A stretch of DNA of 64,000 bases, from positions 248,001 through 312,000 of the forward strand of contig NZ_JAKQZC010000006.1 of assembly GCF_023736115.1 (NCBI RefSeq), given 5' to 3'. This document shows, piece after piece, positions 8,372 to 17,246 of this stretch (position 1 is its first letter; every line of letters begins with the position of its first letter). The notes beneath the pieces are model-generated. The model made no database searches. It saw nothing but the letters and a program-made list of their open reading frames with translations, and was not told the origin of the DNA. Made by a program: the position numbers and the translations under genes. This DNA comes from Salinicola avicenniae. Its GTDB lineage: Bacteria; Pseudomonadota; Gammaproteobacteria; Pseudomonadales; Halomonadaceae.

Positions 8372-8659
8372 ATGAGCGATGCTACCTTCACCTTTCGGGT
8401 CGATGAAGGCCTGAAAGCAGAATTTGCCAGTGCAGCCAAGGCTCACGATCGTACCGGGGCACAGCTTCTACGCGACTTCATGCGCAACTATGTAGCGCAA
8501 CAGCAGGAAGCGCAGGATTATGATGCCTGGCTGATTGCCAAGGTGGAGCAATCACGGGCCTCGGCAGAAGCTGGTAATCTGATACCTGCCGCCGATGTGG
8601 AAGCCAGGTTTGCTGCGCGCCGTGCGGCTACCCGTGATCGCCTGGCGAAGTCTAAATGA
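8372..8659 (+). CDS. Ribbon-helix-helix antitoxin, type II toxin-antitoxin system
   Basis: The 95-residue protein opens with MSDATFTFRVDEGLKAEF, a beta strand followed by helices as in ribbon-helix-helix (CopG/RelB-like) antitoxins. Its charged helical C-terminal half would wrap the toxin. The frame opens 126 nt earlier, but the ATG at 8372 follows GAGGATGG at proper spacing and begins the conserved strand. It overlaps the toxin gene by the four bases ATGA, giving translational coupling. The pair sits at the extreme left end of element A beside attL, a usual place for stabilising modules in integrative elements. The protein should bind its own promoter palindrome and neutralise the downstream ribonuclease-fold toxin. 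Confidence 0.82.
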   Translation: MSDATFTFRVDEGLKAEFASAAKAHDRTGAQLLRDFMRNYVAQQQEAQDYDAWLIAKVEQSRASAEAGNLIPAADVEARFAARRAATRDRLAKSK

Positions 8660-8943
8660 TGGAGCTGGTCTGGACGCCAGAGGCGATGCAGGATCGTGAC
8701 GACATTTACGAGTACATAGAGCTAGAGAATCCGCTGGCAGCCTTGACGCTGGATGAACTGTTTTCAGAGAAGGCGGCACAGCTGGTAGGCCACCCTAACA
8801 GTGGACGTCCTGGCCGTGTTCCTGGGTCCCGAGAGCTGGTTGCTCACCCCAGCTATATGTTGGTCTATGACGTTGTGGGGATGCAGGTGCGGGTACTGAG
8901 CGTGGTGCACACAGCTCGCCAGTGGCCGCCTTCTCTGGGATAA
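8656..8943 (+). CDS. RelE/ParE-family toxin
   Basis: The 95-residue basic protein has the RelE/ParE fold signature. It begins VWTPEAMQDRDDIYEYI, followed by the central GRPGRVPGSRELV turn and the strand YMLVYDV. It ends with VLSVVHTARQWP, matching the family's I..I.H.rR.WP end. ParE-type members poison gyrase and RelE-type members cut ribosome-bound mRNA; the C-terminal HTARQWP is more ParE-like. It overlaps the antitoxin gene (ATGA). The second ATG at 8659 could also serve as start. It likely stabilises element A, since loss of the element would free the toxin. Confidence 0.85.
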   Translation: MMELVWTPEAMQDRDDIYEYIELENPLAALTLDELFSEKAAQLVGHPNSGRPGRVPGSRELVAHPSYMLVYDVVGMQVRVLSVVHTARQWPPSLG

Positions 8944-9019
8944 AAGCTAACAGAGAACCATGCCGGGCTCATGGGCCTCACTCCTTATAATAACGAATGG
9001 CAACGACAGGGAGCCGTCA

Positions 9020-10792
9020 ATGCATCGCATTAGCTGCATTCATATTGAGAATTTCAGAGCTTGCCGAAATGTCACCTTGCCGCTCGACAGCTATACCCCC
9101 CTAGTAGGGCAGAACAATGCGGGGAAATCCACGATACTGGAAGCCATTCGTTGGGTATTAAAGCCAAGCAATATCAAGGCTTCTGATTTTTATGACGAGG
9201 AAGAGCCTGTCTCCGTTGCCGCCTGTATTGATGGTATCTATGACGAAGTATTGGATCGGATTCCTCATGCTAGGCATCGTCAGGCGATTGAGCCTTACTG
9301 TAGGGATGGAAGGCTCTGGATTCGGGTTACCGCAGCCAACACTAAGTCTAAGAGCCAGGAAGTCTGGAGTGTGAATGAATGCCCTGTAGATGGCGTTCCC
9401 GAGAAATGGCAGGCCTACCCTACTGGACTCCCACAAGCCGTCTCTACCTTATTACCTGAGCCGCTTCATGTGTTGGCCATGCATGATATTGGTGAAGATC
9501 TAGGCAAGGCCAAAACAGGAACAACGATCAAAGGGCTGCTGGATGAGATCATGAAGCCTTTGTTGGCGGCCCATGATGAGCTTACTACTGCGCTCGACAC
9601 TATTCGCAATGTGCTGACCACGGGTGGAGAGCAACGCTCCAACCATTTGCAGCAGTTCGACACTAGTGCTACCGATGCGCTGGAGAACTTCTTTCCTGGT
9701 CTAGCGCTGGATCTGGATTTGCAGGTGGTAGACATTAAGGAGTTCTTCAAGGCGGGAGACTTGCACGTCACCGATACAGTTAGCGGTGACCGGCGCCGTT
9801 TTGATCAGATGGGTGCCGGCGCTCAGCGTGCCATACAGATGGCGTTGATCCGCTATCTGGCTGATGTGCGTCGTGCTGAAGACGATCAGCTTTCCCGCCG
9901 TCTATTGCTGATTGATGAGCCAGAACTGTATTTGCATCCTCAAGGCGTGCGGCGGCTGCGCGAAGCCTTGAAGACGCTTTCAAGCGCAGGCTTTCAGGTG
10001 GTGTTTTCCACCCACTCGCCGCTTATGTTGAGCCGTAACAATGCGCCCAATACCGTGATTGTGGGCAATACGGGGGACGATGGTGTCACCGCTCGCAAGC
10101 CATTGAGTCAAGCTGTCCAGGAAGCTATTGAGGACGCTGAGAGCCAGTCACAAACCCTGTTTGAGCTGGGAAACTTGGTAGACATCTATTTTGCCGACCG
10201 GGTGATTCTCTGCGAAGGGAAAACGGACAGAAGACTGTTGCCGCTAGCCTATGAGCGGCTTTACCAGCGTTCACCTGACCTTGATCACATCGCGTTTGTT
10301 TCCGTGGGTGGCTGCTCCAATTTTGCTAAAGCATTATCGGTGCTGAATGCCATGGATATTCGCGCTTGTGCCATTGCTGATCTGGACTTTGCCTATACTA
10401 ACGCAAGAAAGAGCGGGCTATTGGAGCGAGATAGTGCTGATTTAACAGCCGCCAAGACAGCCCTCAATCGGCTACAACCAGAGCATGGTTTTACCCTGAA
10501 TGGCAATGGACTACCCCAAAAATGCAGCCAGTGGAGCGCGGCAGATATCTGGGCCTGCTTTGCTTCGGATGAGGAAGGCCGAGGCATTGCCCAAGGCAGC
10601 CATGAAGCTCTGAAGACCTCTCGGGTTTGGGCGTGGCCGCAAGGCTGCATCGAGCAGGTGACTGGCGCGGACGACAAAGGCGAAGACGCCATTATTGAAC
10701 AGGAACAGCAATTACGCACCATGAGCGCAGCAGAAATAGAGCAGCAGATGCCCGCTTTCAAAGCGTGCTTCGATTGGATCAGGAGTCTTTAA
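9020..10792 (+). CDS. OLD-family ATP-dependent nuclease (AAA/ABC ATPase plus Toprim)
   Basis: The 590-residue protein has an SMC/RecF-like ATPase domain. Walker A is GQNNAGKST (30-38), Walker B LLLIDEPELYLHP (about 294-306), and the H-loop STHSP (about 330). A C-terminal Toprim domain follows, with VILCEGKTD (about 395-403) and IADLDFAY (about 452). This is the OLD (overcoming lysogenization defect) architecture shared with GajA of Gabija. OLD proteins are ATP-regulated DNA nickases or nucleases acting in phage defence. No UvrD-like GajB follows; instead its stop overlaps the Mod start (TAATG). The start at 9020 is chosen for AGGGAG upstream; an in-frame extension to 8960 has no such site. 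I infer that it works with the downstream restriction genes. Confidence 0.88.
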   Translation: MHRISCIHIENFRACRNVTLPLDSYTPLVGQNNAGKSTILEAIRWVLKPSNIKASDFYDEEEPVSVAACIDGIYDEVLDRIPHARHRQAIEPYCRDGRLWIRVTAANTKSKSQEVWSVNECPVDGVPEKWQAYPTGLPQAVSTLLPEPLHVLAMHDIGEDLGKAKTGTTIKGLLDEIMKPLLAAHDELTTALDTIRNVLTTGGEQRSNHLQQFDTSATDALENFFPGLALDLDLQVVDIKEFFKAGDLHVTDTVSGDRRRFDQMGAGAQRAIQMALIRYLADVRRAEDDQLSRRLLLIDEPELYLHPQGVRRLREALKTLSSAGFQVVFSTHSPLMLSRNNAPNTVIVGNTGDDGVTARKPLSQAVQEAIEDAESQSQTLFELGNLVDIYFADRVILCEGKTDRRLLPLAYERLYQRSPDLDHIAFVSVGGCSNFAKALSVLNAMDIRACAIADLDFAYTNARKSGLLERDSADLTAAKTALNRLQPEHGFTLNGNGLPQKCSQWSAADIWACFASDEEGRGIAQGSHEALKTSRVWAWPQGCIEQVTGADDKGEDAIIEQEQQLRTMSAAEIEQQMPAFKACFDWIRSL

Positions 10793-12612
10793 TGCCCACG
10801 CTTGAGTTCAAGGGTAAGCAGTTTGTTTATGCCCACCATCATGGGGTGCCATTTCGTGAATTACAGGTGGTGCCGGACAAGTCCCTGCCCAACGAAGACA
10901 AAAACCCTTCACTTGATGACAACCTGATTATTCACGGCGATAACCTGGAAGCGCTCAAGGCACTGTTGCCCACCCATGCGGGTAAAGTGGACTGCATCTT
11001 TATCGATCCGCCCTACAATACCGGCAACGAAGGTTGGTGCTACAACGACAATGTACGCTCGCCGCTGATTAAAGAATGGTTGAAGAAGTCGGCCAATCCG
11101 GTGGACAAGGAAGACTTGGAGAGGCATGACAAGTGGTTGTGCATGATGTGGCCCAGGCTGAATTTGTTAAAAGATCTTCTCAGTCAAACAGGCGTTATTT
11201 TTGCCACTATTGATGACAATGAAGGCCATAGACTTAGGGACCTTCTAGATGAAGTATTTGGCACAGAACGACATGTAGCAACTATCGTCTGGCAAAAGAG
11301 ATATTCGCGGGAAAACCGAGAAGCGATCGGCGATGTTCATGACTACGTCCATGTTTACGCAATGGACAAGGAGCACTTTAAGGCTACAAGAAACAAGCTA
11401 TACCCCACCGAGGATCAGCTGAAAGTTTATAGCAACTATGATCCAGAAAAGGACGATAGGTGGCGCCCGATTCCTATGACTGCTCAGGGGCATCGAAAGA
11501 ACCAGATGTATGAAATACAAGCTCCTGGAGGGAAAATTCATACCCCTCCACCTGGCAGGTGCTGGAGCATGGTAGAGAGCGAGTTTAATAAGTTTCTGGA
11601 GGCAGGGAGGGTTTACTTCGGCCAAGACGGTAACTCTCAGCCAAATATTATCAGGTATGCTTCTGAGATAGAAGGTTTTGTGCCTTGGACATGGTGGCCA
11701 AGCGATGAGGCGGGGCATACCGACGAAGCAAAAAAGGAGCTCACTGAAATTATGGGTGGGCCCGTCGAAGGCTTTGACACTATCAAGCCTGTACGACTGC
11801 TTTCCCGGATTCTTGAAATTTCCACAAACAAAGAATCTACTATTTTGGATTCCTTTGCAGGATCAGCAACCACTGCCCATGCTGTTCTTGAAGCTAATAA
11901 GAAAGACGGCGGCAAACGCCGCTTTATCCTGGTCGAGTGTGAGGATTATGCCGATACTCTCACTGCCGAGCGAATTCGCCGTGTGATCAATGGCTACCCC
12001 TATACCGGTACCCAGCGCGAGGATCTGCATCGAGAAAATATTACCTGGAGCACTTTCGGGAACGAGAAAAAGCACAAGAAAGTGATGGATCAGGTGGAAT
12101 CCATCGAAAACCTGCACGGCCACGAGTACGACAAGATCAAAAAGCAAATCAAGGATGGCGTGCTCACCGTGACCGGTGAGCGCAAGGTGGAGAAAACCGC
12201 GCCGGGGCTGGGTGGAAGCTTTACCTATTGCACCCTGGGCGAGCCCATTGATATCGAAAGCCTGCTGACAGGCAAGGATATGCCTGGTTTCGAGGCGCTG
12301 GCCCGTTATGTGTTCTACACCGCCACCGGGCAGTCACTGGAGAAAGTCGGCAAACCCGCACCAGATGGCTTGATTGGCGAGACCGACCTGTTCCGGGTAC
12401 ACCTGTTCTACCAGCCCGATAAGGAGTGGCTGCGCTCCAACGAAGCCGCGCTGAATGCCGAACGGGTGGCGGCGATTGAGCAAGGCAATAAGGGTGGAAA
12501 GCGTGCCATCGTCTTTGCCGTGGCCAAGTTTATGAGCCAGAAAGAACTAACTGCCCGGCGCATCGAGTTCTGCCAGTTGCCCTATGCCGTCCACCGGATT
12601 CTGGGAGACTGA
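10792..12612 (+). CDS. Type III restriction-modification DNA methyltransferase (Mod)
   Basis: The 606-residue beta-class N6-adenine methyltransferase carries the catalytic motif DPPYNTG (residues 72-78). The AdoMet-binding motif LDSFAGSATTAH comes later (about 353), the order usual for Mod subunits of type III systems. Between them lies the target recognition region, visibly more AT-rich than the flanks (about 11160-11880). Mod methylates one strand of a short asymmetric site and guides the Res subunit. The ATG at 10792 shares bases with the stop of the OLD gene, and only 2 nt separate it from Res, so the genes are co-expressed. The recognition sequence cannot be read from sequence alone. Confidence 0.92.
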   Translation: MPTLEFKGKQFVYAHHHGVPFRELQVVPDKSLPNEDKNPSLDDNLIIHGDNLEALKALLPTHAGKVDCIFIDPPYNTGNEGWCYNDNVRSPLIKEWLKKSANPVDKEDLERHDKWLCMMWPRLNLLKDLLSQTGVIFATIDDNEGHRLRDLLDEVFGTERHVATIVWQKRYSRENREAIGDVHDYVHVYAMDKEHFKATRNKLYPTEDQLKVYSNYDPEKDDRWRPIPMTAQGHRKNQMYEIQAPGGKIHTPPPGRCWSMVESEFNKFLEAGRVYFGQDGNSQPNIIRYASEIEGFVPWTWWPSDEAGHTDEAKKELTEIMGGPVEGFDTIKPVRLLSRILEISTNKESTILDSFAGSATTAHAVLEANKKDGGKRRFILVECEDYADTLTAERIRRVINGYPYTGTQREDLHRENITWSTFGNEKKHKKVMDQVESIENLHGHEYDKIKKQIKDGVLTVTGERKVEKTAPGLGGSFTYCTLGEPIDIESLLTGKDMPGFEALARYVFYTATGQSLEKVGKPAPDGLIGETDLFRVHLFYQPDKEWLRSNEAALNAERVAAIEQGNKGGKRAIVFAVAKFMSQKELTARRIEFCQLPYAVHRILGD

Positions 12613-12614
12613 GC

Positions 12615-15263
12615 ATGGAGCTGAAGGAATACCAGCAAGGCGTACTCGGCAAGCTGGATCGTTATCTGACGGTACTGGCTGAGCAGCGCGAAGAGGCGGA
12701 AGACTTCGTTGAGTTCCAGAAGAGCAAGGGCAAGGCAATCACTTTGGGTGATTATTGCCGAGAGGCTTGGGATCAACTTAATACCGATCGCTTGTTGCCC
12801 TACCTCTACCAAAATGGCAATCCGGTGGTGGCACCCTACCTGTCGCGTCTTGATGGGCTGTGTGGCTCAATTCCTAATATCTGCCTAAAGGTGCCCACCG
12901 GCGGTGGCAAGACGCTGCTGGCCACGGCGGCACTGGAGCGGGTGCAAACAGACTATTTCAAACGCCAGACTGGGCTGGTGCTGTGGGTGGTGCCATCGGA
13001 GGCGATTTACCGGCAAACCTGGAAGCAACTGGCCAACCGGGAACACCCTTACCGGCAGATGCTGGAACGCGCTTCTGGCGGACGGGTGAAGCTGCTGGAA
13101 AAAAGCGACGCCTTTACCCGCAGGGATGTGGAGGGCCAATTGTGCGTCATGCTGCTGATGCTGCCCTCGGCAGCCCGCAAGTCCAAGGAAACGCTGCGGC
13201 TGTTCCGCGACAGCGGCCGCTTCACCTCTTTCTTCCCGCTGGAAGACGACGGTGAAGCTATCGAGGCCCTGCTGCAACAGGTGCCCAACCTGGATCAGAA
13301 TGACCTAGCTGATCTGGGATACGGTGACGGCATTGTGCCGGGTTCGGTCTCGGTCAAGCAAAGCCTGGGCAATGTCTTGCGGTTGGTGCGCCCGGTGGTG
13401 GTTATTGACGAAGGTCACAAGGCCTATTCCGATACTGCCCGCGATACCCTGGCGGGCTTTAACCCGCGCTTTATCCTGGAACTCTCCGCAACGCCTAATA
13501 CCAACGGCAAGCATCAATCCAATGTGCTAGTGAATGTGCCGGGAGCTGACCTCAAAGACGAGGAAATGATCAAGCTGCCGATCAATGTGATCAACGAGGG
13601 CAAAGGCGGCTGGAAACACACTCTATCTCTGGCCCATGCCAAACAGCAGGGACTGGAACAGGCGGGACTGGCGTTCCAGAATGAGTCTGGCCGCTATATT
13701 CGCCCCATCGTGCTGGTTCGCGTGGAACGCACCGGCAAAGAGCAGCGTGACGCCGGATTTGTACACGCCGAGGATGCTCGTGAATATCTGCGTGACCAAC
13801 TCGGGGTGAAAGAGAAGCATATTCGCCTTAAAACCTCCAGCGATGATGAACTGGCAGATGAAGACCTGCTTTCACCCACCTCACCGGTGCGCTTTATCAT
13901 CACCAAGGACGCGCTGCGTGAGGGCTGGGACTGCCCATTTGCCTATGTGTTAGCGGTCTTGTCCCGTACCACTGCCACCACAGCACTAACCCAGATGATC
14001 GGACGCGTATTGCGTCAGCCTCATGCTCGCGCAACTGGGGTAGAAGCACTGGACGAGTGTTACGTCTACACCTTCGATCAGGATGTGACAGAAGCCGTGA
14101 ATGGTGTGCGCAAGGGACTGGAAGAAGAAGGCATGGCTGACCTGGCTTCCAGCGTCAAGTCCGTTGATCCAAACAGTAATCAGGCCCGCAACATGCGCCG
14201 GGAGACTATCAACCGCAGTAGTAAATTTTCGGGCCTACCACCGATCTTTTTACCGCGTGTCCTACATCAGGATAGCGACACCCCAGATGGGTATCGTCCC
14301 CTAGATTATGAGCGGGATATACTGGGTGCCTTGGATTGGGAAGCATTGCAATTCCTGACCGCCGATAAGGCATCTATGGACGATGCCAAGCTGCAGCGTA
14401 CAGTGGCTCGCATTAGCCTCGACCGGAAAGCAAAAGAGGGCGAACAGACGGTATTTGATCTAGAGCAGGAAGATATCGAAGCCTTGCCGGAGGAAGGGCT
14501 GGACACACCCTATCTGGTGCGCCAGTTGCTAGACGTGGTGCCCAACCCCTGGCAAGGAATGCGCTTGTTGGATGAAACCCTGACCGCCTTGCGAGCTAAG
14601 GGCGTCACCGATGAACAGATTTATATCAATCGGTTGGACCTAGTGCAGTCCATGAAGGCGGATTTGCGCGGACAGGTGAACGCTATGGCCGAATCACTAT
14701 TCCTTGCCAAACTGGAAAAAGGTGAAATTGCATTACGGCTGGTATCATCCAATGACCCGGCCTTAAACTGGAAAATTGCAGAGACCTTGGAAATCGATGT
14801 TTCCGATGTAGACCCACTGCTCTTCCGGAAAAATGGCGATCCGCTGGAAAAAATCCTGTTCGAGAAGGTCTATCAGAAGGAGTTCAATGACCTGGAAAAG
14901 AACACGGCCTGGTATCTGGATGAGCACCAGTGTGTGCATTGGTGGCACCGTATCGCCGTAAACCAGCGCTCCTATGGACTGCAAGGCTGGCAGAAACATA
15001 AGGTATATCCTGATCTACTAGCCTGTGTGCATGGCACCGAAAATGGCAAGTTCCGTTTCTCGGTGCTGGAAACCAAAGGCGACCACCTGAAAGGCAATGA
15101 TGATACCGAGTACAAGCGCAAACTATTTGAGCTGCTGACCCGATATGCCGATGTCTCGGCAGAAGTCGGCCAGCTTGAGCTTGAGGGCCAAGACGAACCA
15201 ATTCGATTCCAGATGGTGATGGAACAAGACTGGAAGCAGAGCGTCTCGGCCTCTCTGGGATAA
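12615..15263 (+). CDS. Type III restriction endonuclease subunit (Res), SF2 helicase plus PD-(D/E)XK nuclease
   Basis: The 882-residue protein starts with a superfamily 2 helicase core: Walker A PTGGGKT (about 94-101), DEGH box in VVIDEGHKAYSD (about 265), and SATPN (about 290). The second RecA domain includes ALTQMIGRVLRQ. The C-terminal nuclease reads VYPDL, then about 15 residues, then VLETKG (about 818), an intact PD-(D/E)XK site. Res needs Mod to recognise DNA, translocates or diffuses after ATP hydrolysis, and cuts about 25 bp from the site. It starts 2 nt after Mod (GGGAG ribosome site) and ends 4 nt before the HEPN/Toprim gene. All key motifs are intact, so it is probably active. Confidence 0.92.
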   Translation: MELKEYQQGVLGKLDRYLTVLAEQREEAEDFVEFQKSKGKAITLGDYCREAWDQLNTDRLLPYLYQNGNPVVAPYLSRLDGLCGSIPNICLKVPTGGGKTLLATAALERVQTDYFKRQTGLVLWVVPSEAIYRQTWKQLANREHPYRQMLERASGGRVKLLEKSDAFTRRDVEGQLCVMLLMLPSAARKSKETLRLFRDSGRFTSFFPLEDDGEAIEALLQQVPNLDQNDLADLGYGDGIVPGSVSVKQSLGNVLRLVRPVVVIDEGHKAYSDTARDTLAGFNPRFILELSATPNTNGKHQSNVLVNVPGADLKDEEMIKLPINVINEGKGGWKHTLSLAHAKQQGLEQAGLAFQNESGRYIRPIVLVRVERTGKEQRDAGFVHAEDAREYLRDQLGVKEKHIRLKTSSDDELADEDLLSPTSPVRFIITKDALREGWDCPFAYVLAVLSRTTATTALTQMIGRVLRQPHARATGVEALDECYVYTFDQDVTEAVNGVRKGLEEEGMADLASSVKSVDPNSNQARNMRRETINRSSKFSGLPPIFLPRVLHQDSDTPDGYRPLDYERDILGALDWEALQFLTADKASMDDAKLQRTVARISLDRKAKEGEQTVFDLEQEDIEALPEEGLDTPYLVRQLLDVVPNPWQGMRLLDETLTALRAKGVTDEQIYINRLDLVQSMKADLRGQVNAMAESLFLAKLEKGEIALRLVSSNDPALNWKIAETLEIDVSDVDPLLFRKNGDPLEKILFEKVYQKEFNDLEKNTAWYLDEHQCVHWWHRIAVNQRSYGLQGWQKHKVYPDLLACVHGTENGKFRFSVLETKGDHLKGNDDTEYKRKLFELLTRYADVSAEVGQLELEGQDEPIRFQMVMEQDWKQSVSASLG

Positions 15264-15267
15264 TCCT

Positions 15268-16554
15268 ATGGGTACTTCAATCGAATTGACTGTAGGCAAT
15301 GTGCCACTTGATTATGCCAAAAACTCTATGGGAAACGATTACGGCTTCCTGTTCCAGGAAGCCGATTTGATTCGCCAAAAAAGTGAGCGCATAAATTACG
15401 ATTATTATGCGGAGCATCCAGAAGAGAAGGCAGAGCTTGAGGAGAGCGAGCTGACATTTCTGCGACCACTATCTAGGGTGGTGCCAAGGCTCAATTTGCT
15501 TGGGCATACCCTTGATAGAGCACGGACCGAATATCAGAGCATCATAGAAGAAGCAAATTCTATACTTGATATGGTCGATCCCTCTGAGGAGGAAAAAGAT
15601 TGGCTAACTTTCGAAGACTTTTGTTCTCTTGCTAACATTTACCCACTGACTAGTCTTGCTACTGATCATGTCGATTTTGACACTGAGGATCGAGCGAAAG
15701 TCGCTCAGGGTAGGTTTGCAGCCCATGCTCAAAAGTTTTCACGCTTGCCATGGACTGGAAGCTATGATTCATACTGGTCGGAAAGTAGTTATTTATCAGC
15801 GAAAATCTGCATTCTCAGTGCGGAATCAATGTTGCAAGTCTTCGCCTTGAATTCTGAGAATGCTGATGCTGAGGTGGTATGGGAATTTGGCCCAATCGTG
15901 AATGCTGGTTGGGTAAATCGCAGCATGTTTCAAGCTGGGGCGCAGCGACAGCAATCAATCCTTGTAGCAACAGAGGGGGCATCAGACGCCCGAATTATCC
16001 GGCGTGCACTTGATATTCTCCGGCCTGATGTTGCTGACTTTTTTCACTTTATCGATGGTGATGAACGCCACCATTTCTGGGGTACCGGGAATCTCGTCAA
16101 GTTTGCCGAAGGACTTATTCGGATCGACATGCAGAATCGAGTGCTATTTCTGCTCGATAACGATGCTGAAGGGGTCGATGCATATCGCAAGCTGCAAGGG
16201 TCTCAGATGCCAGGGACAATGCGTTCGATGCTATTGCCTGACATTGATGAACTCCGGAGTTTCCCCGCTCTCGGGCCTGAGGGTGTAAGTGATAGTGATA
16301 TCAATGGTCGGGCTGCTGCCATTGAATGTTACCTGGATCTTAATCTTCCTGAATACCCGCCTGCTCAGGTGATCTGGAGCAATTATAAGAAAGAGATCGA
16401 GACGTGGCATGGAGCGCTTGAATACAAGGAATCCTACACCACCCACTTTATGAAACAGCATGCAGAAAGCCTGACAATGGGAGATTATGACACGTCGAAA
16501 CTGGTCAAGGTTCTCGACGCCCTGGTTGCCGAGGCAGCTTTGCTCCATGGATGA
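15268..16554 (+). CDS. HEPN/Toprim-domain protein linked to the restriction operon
   Basis: The 428-residue protein has an acidic helical N-terminal half, comparable to the HEPN/Toprim N-terminal family. A Toprim-like core follows: ILVATEGASDARII (about 232) with the catalytic-type glutamate, and VLFLLDNDAEG (about 292) with the metal-binding aspartates. Toprim domains cut or nick nucleic acid, and HEPN domains are often RNases; the N-terminal assignment is weaker. It begins 4 nt after the Res stop, so it is the fourth member of the OLD-Mod-Res operon rather than an independent gene. A role as an effector triggered when Mod/Res or OLD senses phage DNA is inference. Confidence 0.72.
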   Translation: MGTSIELTVGNVPLDYAKNSMGNDYGFLFQEADLIRQKSERINYDYYAEHPEEKAELEESELTFLRPLSRVVPRLNLLGHTLDRARTEYQSIIEEANSILDMVDPSEEEKDWLTFEDFCSLANIYPLTSLATDHVDFDTEDRAKVAQGRFAAHAQKFSRLPWTGSYDSYWSESSYLSAKICILSAESMLQVFALNSENADAEVVWEFGPIVNAGWVNRSMFQAGAQRQQSILVATEGASDARIIRRALDILRPDVADFFHFIDGDERHHFWGTGNLVKFAEGLIRIDMQNRVLFLLDNDAEGVDAYRKLQGSQMPGTMRSMLLPDIDELRSFPALGPEGVSDSDINGRAAAIECYLDLNLPEYPPAQVIWSNYKKEIETWHGALEYKESYTTHFMKQHAESLTMGDYDTSKLVKVLDALVAEAALLHG

Positions 16555-16702
16555 GCATTCACCTTGCAGCGAAGAAATCTTTATTCTCGGTGGCTAAAAA
16601 CCATGATATTCATGAGCCCTTGCCAAATGGACAGCGCTTACCTTTGAAGAACCCTCTTCTAATCTGCATCCCAGGCTACTGTGAATCTGGCTGCTCGCCA
16701 CC

Positions 16703-16894
16703 TCATCTCCGTTTCATCAATTCTGCTTTGGCCCAAGCAGATGCTTCTCTCATATCCCTCCGCAGTTCGTCCAGCTCTTCGGAAGTCAGCCACCGTACCG
16801 CTGGCTCCCCGCTTTCTGGGTGCGTCTCGCCGACCTGCTCGACGGTCTTGTCTTCCAGCTCTTTACGCCGTTGCCAGCGTGTCTGCCCGGCCAT
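16703..16894 (-). CDS. Small hypothetical protein (63 aa) at the end of the trb operon
   Basis: The gene encodes a 63-residue highly charged, probably helical protein beginning MAGQTRWQRRK and ending AELMKRR. An excellent ribosome site (GGGGAGGT, 5 nt before the ATG at 16894) supports it and decides the start over an upstream in-frame codon at 16927. It is the last gene of the leftward trbJ-trbK-trbL unit, 73 nt after the 88-aa gene. I do not recognise a family. It converges with the HEPN/Toprim gene. A regulatory or accessory transfer role is only a guess from position. Confidence 0.6.
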   Translation of the reverse strand: MAGQTRWQRRKELEDKTVEQVGETHPESGEPAVRWLTSEELDELRRDMREASAWAKAELMKRR

Positions 16895-16967
16895 GTCTAC
16901 CTCCCCTCCTAGCGGAAAGGCGGCCATTGGCCGCCTGAGCTATTGCTGGTCAATGGCTCCAATAATG

Positions 16968-17234
16968 TCAGAAACCAGTATCGGAAAATCCCGCCGCCTC
17001 GGAAAACGGGGTTCTCCCGGTTCCAGCTCCTACATCGTTGCTAGTGTGCGTGCTGCGTGGTGCCTCCTCGCGGCCCAAGTGAGCCGGACGGTTCACGAAA
17101 GCGGAAATCTCTGCCTCAAGGTTCCTCTCCCCATCGGCCGATAGCTCGACAGCAGGTACGAAAGCGGCTTCAGTGTAGGCCTCCCGCCTTTCGTCGAGCA
17201 TAGCCAGGGCTACCATAAAATGGCGTTGTTTCAT
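16968..17234 (-). CDS. 88-aa protein sharing tail motifs with TrbL
   Basis: This 88-residue protein starts with MKQRHFMVALAML after GGAG at good spacing, 12 nt downstream of trbL. Two of its segments recur in the C-terminal tail of TrbL. EAEISAFVNR corresponds to NDEIASFVNR at the very end of TrbL. GTGRTPFSEAAGF corresponds to GTGDTPFAQAAGF about 110 residues before TrbL's end. The order of the two segments is reversed. There is no signal peptide or clear membrane segment. The shared motifs suggest a common binding partner, or an origin from a duplicated trbL tail. Function unknown. Confidence 0.62.
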   Translation of the reverse strand: MKQRHFMVALAMLDERREAYTEAAFVPAVELSADGERNLEAEISAFVNRPAHLGREEAPRSTHTSNDVGAGTGRTPFSEAAGFSDTGF

Positions 17235-17246
17235 CGTGGGGTCTCC

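Noticed and set aside
9020-10792. Gabija defence system
   Set aside because: The OLD-type protein resembles GajA, but the next gene is a type III Mod rather than the UvrD-like GajB.
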